Assembly: GCA_016342355.1 (NCBI GenBank)
Contig: JAEINP010000008.1
Span: 1 to 64,000 of the forward strand
Direction: 5' to 3'
Source of the DNA: Desulfatibacillum sp.
GTDB taxonomy: Bacteria; Desulfobacterota; Desulfobacteria; Desulfobacterales; Desulfatibacillaceae
Length of the DNA stretch: 64,000 nt
Shown here: in pieces, positions 62,835 through 64,000 of the stretch
How positions within the stretch are numbered: the first letter of the stretch is position 1
How the letters are laid out: the number at the start of each line of letters is the position of its first letter
The notes under the pieces: generated by a model
The model's input: only the letters and a program-made list of their open reading frames with translations
The model's database searches: none
What the model was told of the DNA's origin: nothing
Translations under genes and position numbers: made by a program

Positions 62835-63408
62835 GACAACATCCTGCCTGGGGTTTTTGCCGGGCTTTCCAATCTTCCACCCACAATCCCAGAAGGATTT
62901 CATCCTGGAATTTACAGTCCATGCGCCATTGATTTTTCAAAACACCTTCCCGCGAAAAACCCGCCTTGATAAAGGCCTTTTCCGAGCCCTTATTGTCTGC
63001 ATAGCACCCAGCCCTCACCTTGTTGAGATTGAGAATGTTAAAGGCATATGCAGAAATCAGGGATATGGCTTCGGTGGCGATCCCCTTTCCCCAATAGCCT
63101 GTTTCCCCGATGATCAGGCTGATGTCGCCAAACCCGTGAATCCAATTGATGGGTCCCAACTTGATGTTCCCTATGTGCAGGTTGTTTTCCGGGTCGCAAA
63201 TGGCCAGGAAAATTTCGTTCCTATTGCCGTCCAGGGAGCGTACGTAAGAAAGAATCTGCTCCACAGAATGGGGAACATACCGGACTTCCAGATATTTCGT
63301 AATACCAGGATCATTCATCCACCGGTAATAGTTGTCGTTCACATCGGATTCACGGACTTCCCTCAGATAGATCCTGTCTCCCTTGATGAACTTGGGTTTT
63401 TGGCTCAT
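62827..63408 (-). CDS. GNAT acetyltransferase, sugar-modification type
   Basis: A 193-residue GNAT. IYLREVRESDVNDNYYRWMNDPGITKYLEVR is a typical start, and the acyl-CoA-binding loop is seen in IIGETGYWGKGIATEAISLI, which keeps the GxGIATEA pattern. The ATG at 63408 overlaps the upstream stop (ATGA). With the other GNAT and a formyltransferase-like gene it suggests a set of acyl groups put on amino sugars. Confidence 0.88.
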   Translation of the reverse strand: MSQKPKFIKGDRIYLREVRESDVNDNYYRWMNDPGITKYLEVRYVPHSVEQILSYVRSLDGNRNEIFLAICDPENNLHIGNIKLGPINWIHGFGDISLIIGETGYWGKGIATEAISLISAYAFNILNLNKVRAGCYADNKGSEKAFIKAGFSREGVLKNQWRMDCKFQDEILLGLWVEDWKARQKPQAGCCHA

Positions 63409-64000
63409 GTTTTGGCTCCCTTGGCATCGTATTGGGCGTGAAAGGTCATGGCGGCTTCCAGCCTTTCCATGGGGGTAAAAAAACGCTGCCCTGTGCATAT
63501 GGTTGCGGTGATGTCCGCTCCATGCTCGTCCAGTACGCAGCCCACCACAAGGCTTCCCTGAAGCGAGGCCGCATACACTCCGGTGGAATTCACGCGATAC
63601 ACCAAGCCTGTCATAAAAGGATGAAATGGGCCGTCCAAAGTCTCGGTCCGGACTCTTTTCAACCGTACAACCTGGCCGTCCAGTTCAGTGGAGGCTCCGG
63701 CGTAGGGATCGTCAAAAGCGTTGATAAACAATTCCAGGTCCAGGGTGCTCCAGGACCAGTTGATCCACCCCTGCCTGACCGTGTTCAGCCTGGGAAAATA
63801 CATGGAATACTGCTCCGGCACCGGAGACAGGGTGAAGTCCTGGCCATTTTCCGCCCTATCCATGAACTCCCGGAGAAAGGCCACTTCTTCCTTATGGGCT
63901 GCGTCAAAATAGTCCCGGGGGATTCGGGCGGTGTCAGGATAAGAAAACTCCCTGGCGAAAACAATCTCCCCGGAGTCAAACTCGCCCTGGACCATGAATT
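63405..64000 (-). CDS. Formyltransferase-like protein, C-terminal part (cut by window end)
   Basis: The frame is open to the window edge, so the 5' end is missing and any start seen inside (63995) is probably internal. The visible part resembles the end of the catalytic domain (EFDSGEIVFAREFSYP) and the C-terminal domain of methionyl-tRNA formyltransferase-like enzymes (WINWSWSTLDLELFINAFDDPYAGA). In this setting it may be a sugar N-formyltransferase or related enzyme rather than Fmt. The stop overlaps the next ATG (ATGA). Confidence 0.7.
   Translation of the reverse strand, partial: FMVQGEFDSGEIVFAREFSYPDTARIPRDYFDAAHKEEVAFLREFMDRAENGQDFTLSPVPEQYSMYFPRLNTVRQGWINWSWSTLDLELFINAFDDPYAGASTELDGQVVRLKRVRTETLDGPFHPFMTGLVYRVNSTGVYAASLQGSLVVGCVLDEHGADITATICTGQRFFTPMERLEAAMTFHAQYDAKGAKT

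Overview
The window looks like a chromosomal piece from an anaerobic, motile deltaproteobacterium (Desulfobacterota), most likely a complete-oxidising sulfate reducer of the Desulfobacteraceae type. The clues are a full bacterial-type CO dehydrogenase/acetyl-CoA synthase (CODH/ACS) operon, DUF3786, two oxygen-sensitive radical SAM enzymes, and a sigma-54-centred flagellar/chemotaxis region typical of that group. No sulfate-reduction gene is in the window, so the lifestyle is inferred and the genus cannot be named. No rRNA, tRNA, CRISPR array, insertion sequence or phage gene was seen.

Layout. (1) 1-6.0 kb: two small minus-strand hypotheticals, then plus-strand genes for a radical SAM protein, glycerate 2-kinase, a concentrative nucleoside transporter and a tandem-receiver protein. 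(2) 6.0-9.1 kb, minus: DUF3786, thiM, thiL and a carboxymuconolactone decarboxylase-like protein. (3) 9.3-22.1 kb, minus: the C1/acetyl-CoA block, in transcription order gatB, NrdG-like radical SAM, RACo activator, acsD(cdhD), acsA/cooS, acsB, acsC(cdhE), acsE, closed by a good terminator. (4) 22.3-24.6 kb, plus: DUF2065, hflX and a small uncertain ORF. (5) 24.6-31.6 kb, minus: flgB flgC fliE fliF fliG fliH fliI fliJ and a MotE-like gene behind a sigma-54 promoter. (6) 31.9-37.6 kb, minus: two sigma-54 activator-type response regulators flanking a large exported TPR protein and an overlooked small ORF. (7) 37.9-48.7 kb, minus: chemotaxis block (PilZ, cheD, HDOD, cheY-like, cheB, cheA, cheR, cheX, cheY) plus HD-GYP and response-regulator genes. 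(8) 48.8-56.3 kb, minus: flaG, a FliT/FlgN-like chaperone, fliS, an oversized fliD and two nearly identical flagellin genes. (9) 56.6-64.0 kb, minus: a flagellin-glycosylation type cluster (Maf/DUF115, TPR-glycosyltransferase, two GNATs, an aminopeptidase-like DUF4910 protein and a truncated formyltransferase-like gene), most of them joined by ATGA overlaps.

How the parts work together. The acs operon encodes every subunit needed to join a methyl group from methyl-tetrahydrofolate, CO and CoA into acetyl-CoA, or to run the reverse reaction during acetyl-CoA oxidation, plus the activator that re-reduces the corrinoid protein. Motility genes appear to follow a hierarchy readable in the DNA. Sigma-54 (-24/-12) elements precede flgB, the PilZ-che operon and cheY; sigma-28-like elements precede a flagellin gene and fliD; ordinary sigma-70 promoters precede two response-regulator genes. 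FliS, FliT-like, FlaG and FliD handle filament export and capping, and the last cluster probably decorates flagellin.

Most worth following up: the mosaic divergence of the flagellin pair; the conserved Shine-Dalgarno-like element at the start of both flagellin leaders; the duplicated extra domain in FliD; the alanine/lysine-rich tail of AcsD; the acsB-acsC hairpin; the small ORF coupled to the TPR gene; and the acyl/formyl-sugar style glycosylation cluster.
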